Assembly (NCBI GenBank): GCA_029907255.1
Contig: JARYMF010000003.1
Location: 1-64,000, forward strand
Reading direction: 5' to 3'
DNA length: 64,000 nt
From: Armatimonadota bacterium
GTDB lineage: Bacteria > Armatimonadota > UBA5829 > DTJY01
Numbering within the stretch: position 1 is the stretch's first letter; each line of letters starts with the position of its first letter. The translations under genes and the position numbers were made by a program. Shown here in pieces: positions 24,571-33,274 of the stretch. Under the pieces are notes generated by a model, which saw only the letters and a list, made by a program, of their open reading frames with translations, was not told the origin of the DNA and made no database searches.

Positions 24571-25923
24571 TTACTTTCCGCGCTCTTCTAGTATTTTTTG
24601 TAGTGGATCAATGATGGCATGAGGCTTCGCCATCTGCTCATCGAACCAATTGTTTTGGATGGCAATGCATTCTTGAACTATTTCCGGTTTCTCATCGGAA
24701 ATATTTGTAGTTTGGTAGGGGTCATTTTCTATGTCGTAAAGCTCGATTGGCTCAAACTTGTAGCAAAGGGGATCGTATGTCCGCACCATTAAGTGCCTTT
24801 TTGTACGAACTGCCCGCTGGATTGTGTAAAGTCCATGGTCCCAAACAAGATAATTCCTATCTAAACCAGGTTTTCCTTGCAAATTTTCGAAAAATGACTT
24901 ACCGTCCCAGTCTTCGGGGATTTCGATATCTAAAAGTTCACATAAGGTTGGAGCGAAGTCTATGCTGTAGAGGAAGGCATCTGATTTACAGCCTTCCTTT
25001 GTTACGCCAGGCCAGCGTATAATTAGTGGTATTCGGTGGATGCATTCGTCAGCGCATACGTGGTCGGAGTATATCCCATGCTCACCAAAAGCATCTCCAT
25101 GGTCAGCCGAGATAATGACTGCAGCATCATCTAAGACTTTTTGACGGTCCAGTTCGTTAAGCACAATTCCAACATGATGGTCGACGTAGGCGATCGCGGC
25201 GTCGTAGCCTGTTATAATGTGCTCGAAGTCTTGGCGTGAGGAGATGGACCCAGGCATTAATGGGAATGGGCTGATTCCATCTTTAAATTGTCCTTGTGCC
25301 GTAAATGGTCCTTGGACTTCCTGGTGTTTGCGAATAGCTTCTTCATCAGGCCACGTTTGTTGAACTGGAAAGTCTTTGAATTTGTCAGCCCATGATGCGT
25401 CCATTTTATAGCATCGGTGAGCGTCCCAATAATTGATGTGCAAGAAATAGTTTTCTCGGGTTGCGTTTGTCTTAAGCCAACGGAGAAGGGGAGCATTTAC
25501 TTCCTCAGCAGTCTCGCTTCCGCATTTCAGGTTTGGCGTATGGAATTCTGTCCAGCCGCACATGAACCAATATGCGCTATGGCGGTCTGCGAAGTTGGAG
25601 AAGCTAAACGTATCATAGCCGCAAGCCCTCAATTTGCGCGTAAATAGCTCGTTGTCAGGTTCTGGACCGCCGTAATTTGTGTGTCGCAAATGAAATTTTG
25701 CACCAACACCAACGTTAGATGCCACCCCATTTCTAATGCCAAAGCGTCCAGAAATCCAATTTGCTCTTGATGGAAGGCATGGGGAGTTTGCACAATAATA
25801 ATGTTGAAAAATGACTCCCTGTTTGGCAATGGCGTCTATATTTGGTGAGGTTGGCCTATGGTATCCATAGCATCCTAGGTGGTCAGGCCTCAAGCAGTCT
25901 ATGTCGAAATATATGATTCTCAT
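24571..25923 (-). CDS. sulfatase (formylglycine-dependent arylsulfatase family)
   Basis: 450 residues from the ATG at 25923, which has AGGGAGATGAA upstream. Metal and catalytic motifs are 'IIYFDIDCLRPDHLGCYGY' (the N-terminal Asp pair), the formylglycine site 'CLPSR' in 'ANSPCLPSRANWISGR', 'ISADHGDAFGEHG' and 'DHGLYTIQRAVRTKRH'. The cysteine form needs an FGE or anSME maturase, which is not in the window. There is no signal peptide, so a desulfation step inside the cell, after uptake, is implied. The start lies one base after the stop of the acetyltransferase gene, showing tight translational coupling. Likely substrate is a sulfated mono- or oligosaccharide. Confidence 0.9.
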   Translation of the reverse strand: MRIIYFDIDCLRPDHLGCYGYHRPTSPNIDAIAKQGVIFQHYYCANSPCLPSRANWISGRFGIRNGVASNVGVGAKFHLRHTNYGGPEPDNELFTRKLRACGYDTFSFSNFADRHSAYWFMCGWTEFHTPNLKCGSETAEEVNAPLLRWLKTNATRENYFLHINYWDAHRCYKMDASWADKFKDFPVQQTWPDEEAIRKHQEVQGPFTAQGQFKDGISPFPLMPGSISSRQDFEHIITGYDAAIAYVDHHVGIVLNELDRQKVLDDAAVIISADHGDAFGEHGIYSDHVCADECIHRIPLIIRWPGVTKEGCKSDAFLYSIDFAPTLCELLDIEIPEDWDGKSFFENLQGKPGLDRNYLVWDHGLYTIQRAVRTKRHLMVRTYDPLCYKFEPIELYDIENDPYQTTNISDEKPEIVQECIAIQNNWFDEQMAKPHAIIDPLQKILEERGK

Positions 25924-25924
25924 T

Positions 25925-26707
25925 TCATCTCCCTGCGTCTTTAGTAACAAGGAAAAATGGGTCTTTGCGGAGATAAGCAAGGACCATTTCAGCCATTTTG
26001 TTGGCTTTTACTAATTTGATTATGCTTTCTCCAATTCTACCCTCTGTTTGAATGCCGTTTGCTAAAAATTCGGGCTCTAGCCGTGCAAAGTTTCTAGGGA
26101 TGCCATACTTGTGTAATCTCACTGGAACATCGGCTGTTCTACCATCAGGATACCTTACCATTGCATAAGCTTCTTTTTCCTGGAGGTGATATGGAACACC
26201 GGCCATTTCTTCACAATAATGCATAGTTGTGTTGCATTCATGGCCGACGCCAATAAGCAAAATATAGCCACCTGCTTCTACAAGCTTATCGTATGGAGAG
26301 CCTTCGCCGCATGGCGTAGGCGAGAACTCATGGCTTTCTATAAAACGTTCTGCTTCCTTTCCCGACGCGCAAACTGAGTGTGTTGGATGCGCGCTTCGAA
26401 TAAAGTCTTGACGTTTGCGGGCAGTTTCAGGAATTAATCCAGTCCAGCATGGAGTATTGGCTACGTCAAAAACCGGCGGATTATCTGGCGAGAGGTTCTC
26501 ATTGCCAGTTAGTGTTGGGAAGAGAACGGTGCCGCCTTGACTAACAGATTCAATAATAGCGTCGATGACAGCATCCGCTCCGCCGTCGACATAACCAAAC
26601 GAAGAAAGCGACGAGTGAGTGAGCACTGCATCCCCCGGCTTTAAACCCAGATTGCGTAGACCTGTTATAATGTCATTCTTTGTAATTGAGGGCATTTCTT
26701 GCGCCAA
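25925..26707 (-). CDS. AAC(3)-family N-acetyltransferase
   Basis: About 260 residues of the antibiotic-acetyltransferase (AAC(3)/YokD) fold. 'GDAVLTHSSLSSFG', 'GTVLFPTLTGNE', 'TGLIPETARKRQDFIRSAHP' and 'LLIGVGHECNTTMHYCEE' are family motifs, including the conserved His in SAHPTHS. The frame opens at a TTG at 26707 and an ATG follows at 26695; neither has a strong ribosome site, so coupling to the upstream isomerase gene is likely. The context, between an isomerase and a sulfatase, argues for acetylation of an amino sugar in catabolism rather than drug resistance. That role is inference. Confidence 0.85.
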   Translation of the reverse strand: MAQEMPSITKNDIITGLRNLGLKPGDAVLTHSSLSSFGYVDGGADAVIDAIIESVSQGGTVLFPTLTGNENLSPDNPPVFDVANTPCWTGLIPETARKRQDFIRSAHPTHSVCASGKEAERFIESHEFSPTPCGEGSPYDKLVEAGGYILLIGVGHECNTTMHYCEEMAGVPYHLQEKEAYAMVRYPDGRTADVPVRLHKYGIPRNFARLEPEFLANGIQTEGRIGESIIKLVKANKMAEMVLAYLRKDPFFLVTKDAGR

Positions 26708-26715
26708 TCTAAAAT

Positions 26716-27756
26716 CTAAAATTGCTTGGGCATTCCTAAAAGGACATGATTTATTATTTTCAGCACTTGGATTGTGTCCATCCTCTTTCTTGCCGCAAGG
26801 TATTCTTCGCGAAGTGGGCCTTGGGTTATCTGTGCAGCTTTGTCCCAGAGGTGGTTCCAGACATTTATGCTCATTCTTGCTGCTTCAATTTGGTCTTCGG
26901 TATATGGGAATAGGTCATATCCTATGCGTTCACCATTCTTTCCATATCCGAGAAGCTGTAACTCAATTGCCATGCCAAATGTTTGCTCGATAAAGGATGC
27001 GCCAACGATATTATCATCATCAAATTGGCCCCAACCTGAGTTTGCGTGCTGATGTCCGAGCAAGCCTTCACTTGCAAGGAGTGCCGCATATTGTGGAAGG
27101 TTTTCACCGCGCATAATGAGGTGTTGCCAATCCATGTTTACCTTAACGTTGCTAGTATCAATTCCCATTTCTGCGAGCTTTTTGATGACTAAGATGCAAG
27201 TTGCCTGATTTGCAAGGAGAATTCGCATTTTAGGCTCGCTATTCTTATCTTCTAAAAGCACAGGTACTTTTTTGCTATTTGCATATTCGACTGCTTCTGC
27301 AATGCCATCTATAAAAAGCTTCCACATTTCGGTATAATCAGCTTGATTGGGGTAATTATACCCATCATTTCCTGGCCAGATTATTAACTTTGCGCCCAGT
27401 CTTGCGGCTTGGTCAATTGCTCGTTTTGTGATTTCCATTGATTTTCGACGCAAACCGGGGTCAGGATTCATGAAGCAGCCCATCTTGAGCTCCGGCATAC
27501 AGAAGGTTCCGAGCGCTACTGCATAGAAATCTTTGTTTCCAATTGCTTGAAGGACATCCTTCTCGATGTCTTCGTTAATTTCCTGCGGATAGTGGCCTTC
27601 AAAACCATCGAGCAGGTCGCCTAGCCCTTCTGCCATGCGCGCATATTTCTCAGGCATAGGCTCGTCTGCAACCTCGGCATGATAACCATCAGGCATAAAT
27701 CTTGTCGGTGTCTTGCCTGCCATCCATATGCCAATGCTATTTTTTAATCTTTCCAT
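26716..27756 (-). CDS. xylose-isomerase-like TIM barrel protein (probable sugar isomerase)
   Basis: 346 residues. Probable metal ligands in barrel order are 'VLLEDKNSEPK' (Glu), 'VNMDWQHLIM' (Asp and His), 'LLGHQHANSGWGQ' (His) and a following 'FDDDN'. This resembles the L-rhamnose isomerase / sugar-phosphate isomerase-epimerase group of the AP_endonuc_2 superfamily. CAAGGAGGCACAGCAACC precedes the ATG. It is the first gene of a four-gene minus-strand unit and has a consensus promoter with a palindromic operator. The substrate is unknown; interconversion of the ketose and aldose forms of an imported sugar fits the context. Confidence 0.8.
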   Translation of the reverse strand: MERLKNSIGIWMAGKTPTRFMPDGYHAEVADEPMPEKYARMAEGLGDLLDGFEGHYPQEINEDIEKDVLQAIGNKDFYAVALGTFCMPELKMGCFMNPDPGLRRKSMEITKRAIDQAARLGAKLIIWPGNDGYNYPNQADYTEMWKLFIDGIAEAVEYANSKKVPVLLEDKNSEPKMRILLANQATCILVIKKLAEMGIDTSNVKVNMDWQHLIMRGENLPQYAALLASEGLLGHQHANSGWGQFDDDNIVGASFIEQTFGMAIELQLLGYGKNGERIGYDLFPYTEDQIEAARMSINVWNHLWDKAAQITQGPLREEYLAARKRMDTIQVLKIINHVLLGMPKQF

Positions 27757-27788
27757 TGGTTGCTGTGCCTCCTTGTAGGAAATTTAGT

Positions 27789-27802
27789 TGCAAGTACTTG
27801 CA
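27789..27802. promoter_or_regulatory. 14-bp palindromic operator
   Basis: TGCAAGTACTTGCA is a perfect palindrome. It begins 8 bases downstream of the -10 box of the minus-strand promoter, at about +2 to +15, a classic position for a sugar-responsive repressor of the LacI or GntR type. It also lies about 170 bases upstream of the divergent permease start. Confidence 0.6.
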
Positions 27803-27810
27803 CTGGATGG

Positions 27811-27839
27811 ATTCTAACACTGGGTAGAAGCTCTGTCAA
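27811..27839 (-). promoter_or_regulatory. sigma-70 promoter of the isomerase-acetyltransferase-sulfatase-oxidoreductase unit
   Basis: On the minus strand TTGACA (27839-27834), a 17-base spacer and TAGAAT (27816-27811). The predicted start is near 27804, with a leader of about 48 bases to the isomerase ATG. Confidence 0.7.
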
Positions 27840-27970
27840 TCTGCGGCTTTTTGGATAATAGGATTTTGTTTTGGCAATTTAAAAACAGGAATTATACGCA
27901 GGCAGGGATAATTTTCAAACCAAAAGAACATAAACACAGACTTAATTTAAAAGGCTATCAGGAACACCTT

Positions 27971-29005
27971 ATGAAGCGAAAGCAAAAAGCTGAATCCACT
28001 CATGATTTTAATGCCATACGAGGCGTGCTGGACTTTCTTGGAAATTTCCGTGGTATTGCTGCATTAGTTGCAGTCTTTCTTCTCGGCGTCTTTTTTACTC
28101 CGAAGTCGTATTCAACCGGAATGCCCGTCTTTCTAACGCTGAGTACACAGAGTGACATACTTTTTGAATATGCTGAATATGGCATTTTAGCTACCGGAAT
28201 GACGCTTGTAATTCTGACGGGCGGAATAGACCTTTCGGTTGGTTCAGTTCTTGGCTTTGCCGCAACATTCTTTTCAATTCTAATGATTGCCAAGGGCTGG
28301 GCACCTTTACCTGCGGTATTAGCAACTATACTCACAGGTGCAATTGCGGGGTTAATTAATGGCTTCTTCATAGCAAAGTTTAGGATGCAGCCATTTATTG
28401 CAACTTTGGCGATGATGGTTGCAGCAAGAGGGGCGGCAAAGTGGATTTCTGGAGGAGTCAAGGTACAACCAGGTTTGGAGGGATACAAGCTCCAAAGCGG
28501 TTCTCCAGAGTTTTTTGGGTGGATGACTCAAAAGCTCCCAGGGTTTGGACTTCAGCCAATCACGTTGCTTTTTCTAATTAATATTATTATCATGCTGATA
28601 GTTGTAAGATATACAAGGTTCGGCCGCCATCTTTATGCAATCGGCGGTAACGAAGAAGCAGCTAGATTATCAGGCGTAAGAGTTGGATGGGCAAAGGTTA
28701 TAGCTTATGTACTTTGTGGAGGAATGGCTGCCCTTGCTGGAATTTCGAACGCAACGCGCTTGGATTTGGGTGACCCGGAAGCTGGATTTACATACGAACT
28801 TGATGCGATTGCAGCAGTTGTTATAGGTGGAACGAGCCTAATGGGCGGTAGAGGCGGCATGTTCTTTACTCTTATTGGCACGCTGATAATCGGGTACATC
28901 AACAAAATTCTAAGCATTAACGGTGTAGAGGAGGCATTTCGCTTGTTGGCAAAGGGCGCAATAATAGTGGCAGCGGTACTAATTCAACAAAGGAGGAAAG
29001 AGTAA
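27971..29005 (+). CDS. sugar ABC transporter permease (RbsC-like)
   Basis: 344 residues from the ATG at 27971, preceded by AGGAACACCTT; an upstream extension from a TTG at 27851 lacks family character. Multiple hydrophobic helices with 'GMTLVILTGGIDLSVGSVLG' and 'ATLAMMVAARGAAKWISGG' are typical of the BPD_transp_2 family that imports ribose, xylose, galactose and similar sugars. The EAA-like region 'AIGGNEEAARLSGVRVGWAK' contacts the ATPase. The binding protein follows 33 bases later. An RbsA/MglA-type ATPase gene, normally in the same operon, is absent from this window. The gene diverges from the sulfatase unit. Confidence 0.9.
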   Translation: MKRKQKAESTHDFNAIRGVLDFLGNFRGIAALVAVFLLGVFFTPKSYSTGMPVFLTLSTQSDILFEYAEYGILATGMTLVILTGGIDLSVGSVLGFAATFFSILMIAKGWAPLPAVLATILTGAIAGLINGFFIAKFRMQPFIATLAMMVAARGAAKWISGGVKVQPGLEGYKLQSGSPEFFGWMTQKLPGFGLQPITLLFLINIIIMLIVVRYTRFGRHLYAIGGNEEAARLSGVRVGWAKVIAYVLCGGMAALAGISNATRLDLGDPEAGFTYELDAIAAVVIGGTSLMGGRGGMFFTLIGTLIIGYINKILSINGVEEAFRLLAKGAIIVAAVLIQQRRKE

Positions 29006-29038
29006 GGGAATATCAACTAGTTCCCAAAGGAGATGCCT

Positions 29039-30013
29039 ATGATGATTGATAGACGCAAATATACTATTTTAGCTATTTTTCTGGTAACGGGGTTGTTTGC
29101 TGCTAGCTGCGGCAAAAAGCAGGTTTCCGAACAAGCAAAGGATTCGGCTAGAGAAGGAAAGACCTGGATAATCGGAATGTCCCAGTGCAATTTAGGCGAA
29201 CCTTGGCGTGTGCAGATGAACGCTGATATTGAGGCTGCAGCCAAGAAGCACCCTGAAATTAAGGTAATCTTCAAGGATGCTCAAAATAACACGGCTGTTC
29301 AGCAAGCGCAAGTAAAGGAGTTCATTTCACAAGGTGTTGACTTGATAATTATTAGTCCCAAGGAAGCACGTCCGCTTACCAAACCGGTTGCAGAAGCCAT
29401 TGAAGCTGGCATTCCAGTGATAGTTCTCGATAGGAAGGTAGAAGGTGACAAATACACCTGTTTTATAGGTGCAGATAATGTAAAAATTGGGCGTGAGGCA
29501 GGAAAGTATTTGGTAAAAATTCTTGGCGGCAAGGGAAAAATTGTCGAGCTGAAAGGCCTAATGACTTCAACGCCAGGTCAGGAACGACACAACGGATTTA
29601 TGGAAGGAATCAAGGGTTCGAAGTTAGAGATTATTTTTAGTGCTGACTGCCGTTGGCTAGAACCAAATGCCCAGCGTGAGATGGCATCGGCACTAGCTCG
29701 TTTCCCTCAGATTGATGCAGTCTATGGGCATAACGATCCAAGCGCTCACGGCGCGTATATGGCAGCGAAACAAGAGGGAAAAGGACGAGAAAAGAAAATC
29801 AAATTCATCGGAATTGATGCATTGCCTCACGAAGGAATTCGATATGTAAAAGAAGGTATCCTAACAGCAACATTTCAATATCCAACAGGTGGAGCAGAAG
29901 CAATTGACGTAGCTATCAAAATACTTAAAGGTGAAAAGGTTCCGAAGAACATAACGCTTGGTACTCGCATATACACAAAAGAGAATGTTGAAAAGGGTGG
30001 CGAGGCACTTTAG
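29039..30013 (+). CDS. sugar-binding lipoprotein of an ABC transporter (RbsB-like)
   Basis: About 324 residues. The N-terminus has a hydrophobic signal ending 'LFAASC', a lipobox-like site, so the protein is probably lipid-anchored. Type I periplasmic-binding-protein features are 'WIIGMSQCNLGEPWRVQMN', 'VDLIIISPKEARPL', 'IPVIVLDRKVEGDKYTCFIG' and 'DAVYGHNDPSAHGAYMA'. AAAGGAG at 29026-29032 best serves the ATG at 29039; in-frame ATGs at 29033 and 29042 are alternatives. It works with the upstream permease in sugar uptake. Followed by a hairpin and then the GH116 gene. Confidence 0.9.
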   Translation: MMIDRRKYTILAIFLVTGLFAASCGKKQVSEQAKDSAREGKTWIIGMSQCNLGEPWRVQMNADIEAAAKKHPEIKVIFKDAQNNTAVQQAQVKEFISQGVDLIIISPKEARPLTKPVAEAIEAGIPVIVLDRKVEGDKYTCFIGADNVKIGREAGKYLVKILGGKGKIVELKGLMTSTPGQERHNGFMEGIKGSKLEIIFSADCRWLEPNAQREMASALARFPQIDAVYGHNDPSAHGAYMAAKQEGKGREKKIKFIGIDALPHEGIRYVKEGILTATFQYPTGGAEAIDVAIKILKGEKVPKNITLGTRIYTKENVEKGGEAL

Positions 30014-30066
30014 TAGTATTAGAGCAAAATATTAATTTAGCTCAGAATTTTTTAGTATAAGGTAAC

Positions 30067-30097
30067 ATGGCCGGGGATATCCTAATGCCCTGGCCAT
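30067..30097 (+). terminator. hairpin between the binding protein and GH116 genes
   Basis: ATGGCCGGGG (30067-30076) pairs with CCCTGGCCAT (30088-30097) through 10 bp with one G-U. It is followed by TCTATAATTTT, a weak U run. It may be a partial terminator or RNA stabiliser, lowering expression of the downstream gene. Confidence 0.45.
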
Positions 30098-30119
30098 TCT
30101 ATAATTTTAGGAGGCATTT

Positions 30120-33100
30120 ATGCGTAATAAGCTCTCTTTCACTCCTGTATTTCCATTAATTCTATTATCTTTTCTGATTATGGCGTCTCCAGTATTGGCA
30201 CTGGTCAATTGGGACTTCGAGGATGGGACGCTTCAGGGATGGTCAATAGTATGGGGAGATGCTGGAAAACAGCCGGTAGACAAGGATGATGACCGTTATG
30301 GCGGCAACTTTGGCAAACAAGGCAGATATTTTATTGGAACATATGAAAATATGAAAGACGAAGCCCAAGTTGAGCTGAAGTCGCCAGTCTTTATTATCTC
30401 GTCGAAAATGATAACAATGTTGGTTGGCGGCGGATGCCATTGGGATAAAACGTACATAGCCCTATATGACTTTTCTAATGACAAGGAGCTATTTCGTGAA
30501 ACCGGTTGTAACGCTGAAAACATGACCCGTCGTTACTGGGATGTGTCTTCTTTTATTGGGCGGCAGGCATATTTAAAGATTGTTGATAGACATTCTGGTG
30601 GTTGGGGACATATCAACGTCGATGACATAAGGGAGCTCACCGATGATGAGATTGGAAAGATGGAGGCAAGCCGCAAGCAAAAAGAGCTCGCAAGGGAAAA
30701 GTGGCTTGCAGAACTTATGCTACCAACCAAACGCAAAGTATATAGAGGAAGAGAGCTTTTGGATATAGCAATGCCTCTTGGAGGTATAGGGGCAGGAAAC
30801 ATAGCTATATGTGGTGATGGTTCTCTACGTGAATGGCAGATTTTTAATAAGGTGAACGCCGAATGCGTGGTACCAGGACAGTTCTTTGCAATATGGGCAA
30901 AAACTGAAGGAAAAGATCCTGTAGCACGTGTTCTTCAAACAACATCAATCGAAGGACTACCAACAATAAAAGAAACCGAGTTTATTGGTGAGTTTCCAAT
31001 CGCCGAAGTGAGGTACAAAGACCCAAATCTGCCGATTACGCTTAGTATGGAAGCGTTTTCGCCGTTTATACCAATGAATGCAAAGGATTCCGGAATCCCT
31101 GGTATTTACTTTGTTTTTAGGATAAAGAACCCACAAACAGTTAATGTTTTCGCTTCTATCGGTGCTTCGCTGCAAAACGCGGTGAATTACGATGGCAGGT
31201 CTGAAATAAAGGGCGTAAGATTTGCTGGTTACGGTGGCAATGAGAATAAGTTAGTTGAGGGCAAAAACTTTGCCGCAATTCATATGTACAATTCTTCTAT
31301 CTCTCCCACCGAGCGTCAATTTGGGACCATGACGCTCGGCACTTTGGGACAGGCTTCTGCTATGGTTCAGTGGGATATCCCCGAAACAATGTGGTCTGAC
31401 TTTGCAGCAAATGGAAAATTCGATAACGTTGGGCCAGCTGGCAAAAGTCGGAAAGGTCGAACATGGAACGGAGCACTTGCGGTTCCCATAACACTTAGAC
31501 CAGGTGAAGAAAAGTCAGTTGTGTTCTTCATTACGTGGCATTTTCCGAACTATTATGCAGAGTATGACAAAGCTCACGAAAATGATTGGCTTGGAAGGAT
31601 GTTTAGCAATTGGTTCAAAGATTCACTTGCGGTTGCCGAATACCTTGCCGCTAATTATGAACGGCTGGCAAGAGAAACACAACTCTTCCGGAAAACATTC
31701 TACAACAGCAATCTTCCATATTGGTTCCTTGATCGTATATCTTCTCAAGCCAGTACTCTAACGAGCCAAGTTTGCATGTGGATAGCTGATGGTTCATTTC
31801 ATGGCTATGAGGGTGCCGGCTGTTGTCCCATGAACTGCACTCACGTTTGGAACTATGAGCAAACCCTTGCGCATCTTTTCCCAGAACTCGAGCGGAACAT
31901 GCGAAAGACAGATTTGACTGTGCAGCAAGAGCCTTCTGGAGCGGTTAGACATCGAACAGTTCTTCCGCTTACTGCGCCTAGAAGCACGGGGCCATTTGTT
32001 GATGGCCAGCTTGGAACAATCCTGAAGAGCTATCGTGAATACAGGTTGTCTGCAAATCGTGAATGGCTAGATGAAATGTGGCCCAAAATTAAGCTTGCTA
32101 TGGATTTTGTTATAAATAATTGGGACCCTAATGCTGACGGCGTTTTAGTCAATGAGCAGTGGAACACTTACGATGCAGCAATGTATGGTCCAAACACTTT
32201 TATTGGCACTCTTTATTTGGCAGCTCTGCGTGCGGCTGAGGAGATGGCAAAGGTTGAAGGAGATGCAGATTCAACGCGATATCATTTGCTTTTTGAAACA
32301 GGGAGGAAGCGTCTGGATCAAGCCTTATGGAATGGTGAATACTATATTCACATTGATAGCAAAGACAAGGCGGCAGCTAGTAAAGACAAAGCCTGGATAG
32401 TTGAAGATTGGCCAAACGAGAATCCAGATGCAAATCGTCCTTATGGTACTGGTTGTCATGCTGACCAGCTTTTAGGTCAATGGTGGGCTAACATACTCGA
32501 CCTCGGCTATCTTTTGCCCCAGGAAAAGATACGAACAGCGCTTGATTCAATCCTAAAGTATGACTGGCGTTGGGATTTTGGGGAGGTTTGTCAACAGCGT
32601 GCTTTTGCCGGACCTGGCGATATGGGCCTGCTTAACTGCACGTGGCCATATGGTGGACGACCAGAACAAGCAATTCTTTATGCCGACGAGGTTTGGACGG
32701 GGATTGAATATGAGGTTGCTGGTCTACTTATACATGAAGGTAAAATCAAGGATGCATATCGGATTGTAAAGGCTGTAAGTGAGCGATACAACGGTGTCCC
32801 ACGCAAACCAATAAAACGCAATCCTTGGAGTGAGATTGAGTGTGGAGAACACTACGCAAGAGCAATGAGCAGTTGGGGGATGCTCCTTATGGCCCAGGGG
32901 ATTTCATATTGCGGGCCTAAAGGGTCAATCGCATTCAACCCCAAAATTAAGCCTGAAGATCATTGTTCCTTCTTCTCCGCTGCTGAAGGGTGGGGAACAT
33001 TTACACAACGCATAACATCAACAAGCCAAGTTGATACAATTGACCTTGCATATGGCAGCCTAGCGCTTAAATCTATAACAATTCATCTCCCGCTTAATGT

Positions 33101-33245
33101 GGAGCCAAAGTCTTTGGTAGTTAGATTATCAAGAAAAAGCCTTCCTATAGAAAGCTCGCAGGAAGGCAAAGCGCTAACGGTAGTTTTCAAAGAGTCAGTG
33201 GCTTTAAAGGCAGGAGATAGACTAACAATAGAGGTCGAATGGTGA
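30120..33245 (+). CDS. secreted GH116-family glycoside hydrolase (GBA2-like)
   Basis: 1041 residues with a signal peptide (SFTPVFPLILLSFLIMASPVLA). An N-terminal beta-sandwich (about residues 28-180, 'WDFEDGTLQGWSIVWGD') looks like a carbohydrate-binding module. Next come the GBA2_N domain ('LDIAMPLGGIGAGNIAICGD') and the DUF608 (alpha/alpha)6 catalytic domain. 'NEQWNTYDAAMYGPNTF' contains the candidate nucleophile Glu, and 'GTGCHADQLLGQWW' the candidate acid/base Asp, by analogy with the Thermoanaerobacterium GH116 enzyme. Known activities are beta-glucosidase, beta-xylosidase and glucosylceramidase. AGGAGGCATTT precedes the ATG. It probably releases the sugar imported by the upstream transporter. 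Confidence 0.9.
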   Translation: MRNKLSFTPVFPLILLSFLIMASPVLALVNWDFEDGTLQGWSIVWGDAGKQPVDKDDDRYGGNFGKQGRYFIGTYENMKDEAQVELKSPVFIISSKMITMLVGGGCHWDKTYIALYDFSNDKELFRETGCNAENMTRRYWDVSSFIGRQAYLKIVDRHSGGWGHINVDDIRELTDDEIGKMEASRKQKELAREKWLAELMLPTKRKVYRGRELLDIAMPLGGIGAGNIAICGDGSLREWQIFNKVNAECVVPGQFFAIWAKTEGKDPVARVLQTTSIEGLPTIKETEFIGEFPIAEVRYKDPNLPITLSMEAFSPFIPMNAKDSGIPGIYFVFRIKNPQTVNVFASIGASLQNAVNYDGRSEIKGVRFAGYGGNENKLVEGKNFAAIHMYNSSISPTERQFGTMTLGTLGQASAMVQWDIPETMWSDFAANGKFDNVGPAGKSRKGRTWNGALAVPITLRPGEEKSVVFFITWHFPNYYAEYDKAHENDWLGRMFSNWFKDSLAVAEYLAANYERLARETQLFRKTFYNSNLPYWFLDRISSQASTLTSQVCMWIADGSFHGYEGAGCCPMNCTHVWNYEQTLAHLFPELERNMRKTDLTVQQEPSGAVRHRTVLPLTAPRSTGPFVDGQLGTILKSYREYRLSANREWLDEMWPKIKLAMDFVINNWDPNADGVLVNEQWNTYDAAMYGPNTFIGTLYLAALRAAEEMAKVEGDADSTRYHLLFETGRKRLDQALWNGEYYIHIDSKDKAAASKDKAWIVEDWPNENPDANRPYGTGCHADQLLGQWWANILDLGYLLPQEKIRTALDSILKYDWRWDFGEVCQQRAFAGPGDMGLLNCTWPYGGRPEQAILYADEVWTGIEYEVAGLLIHEGKIKDAYRIVKAVSERYNGVPRKPIKRNPWSEIECGEHYARAMSSWGMLLMAQGISYCGPKGSIAFNPKIKPEDHCSFFSAAEGWGTFTQRITSTSQVDTIDLAYGSLALKSITIHLPLNVEPKSLVVRLSRKSLPIESSQEGKALTVVFKESVALKAGDRLTIEVEW

Positions 33246-33274
33246 AGTGGATGGATGATGCGGAATGCGATGAA

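Noticed and set aside
25925-26707. AAC(3)-family gene as an aminoglycoside resistance determinant
   Set aside because: It is embedded in a sugar and sulfatase operon with coupled translation and no mobile element nearby; catabolic acetylation is the simpler reading.
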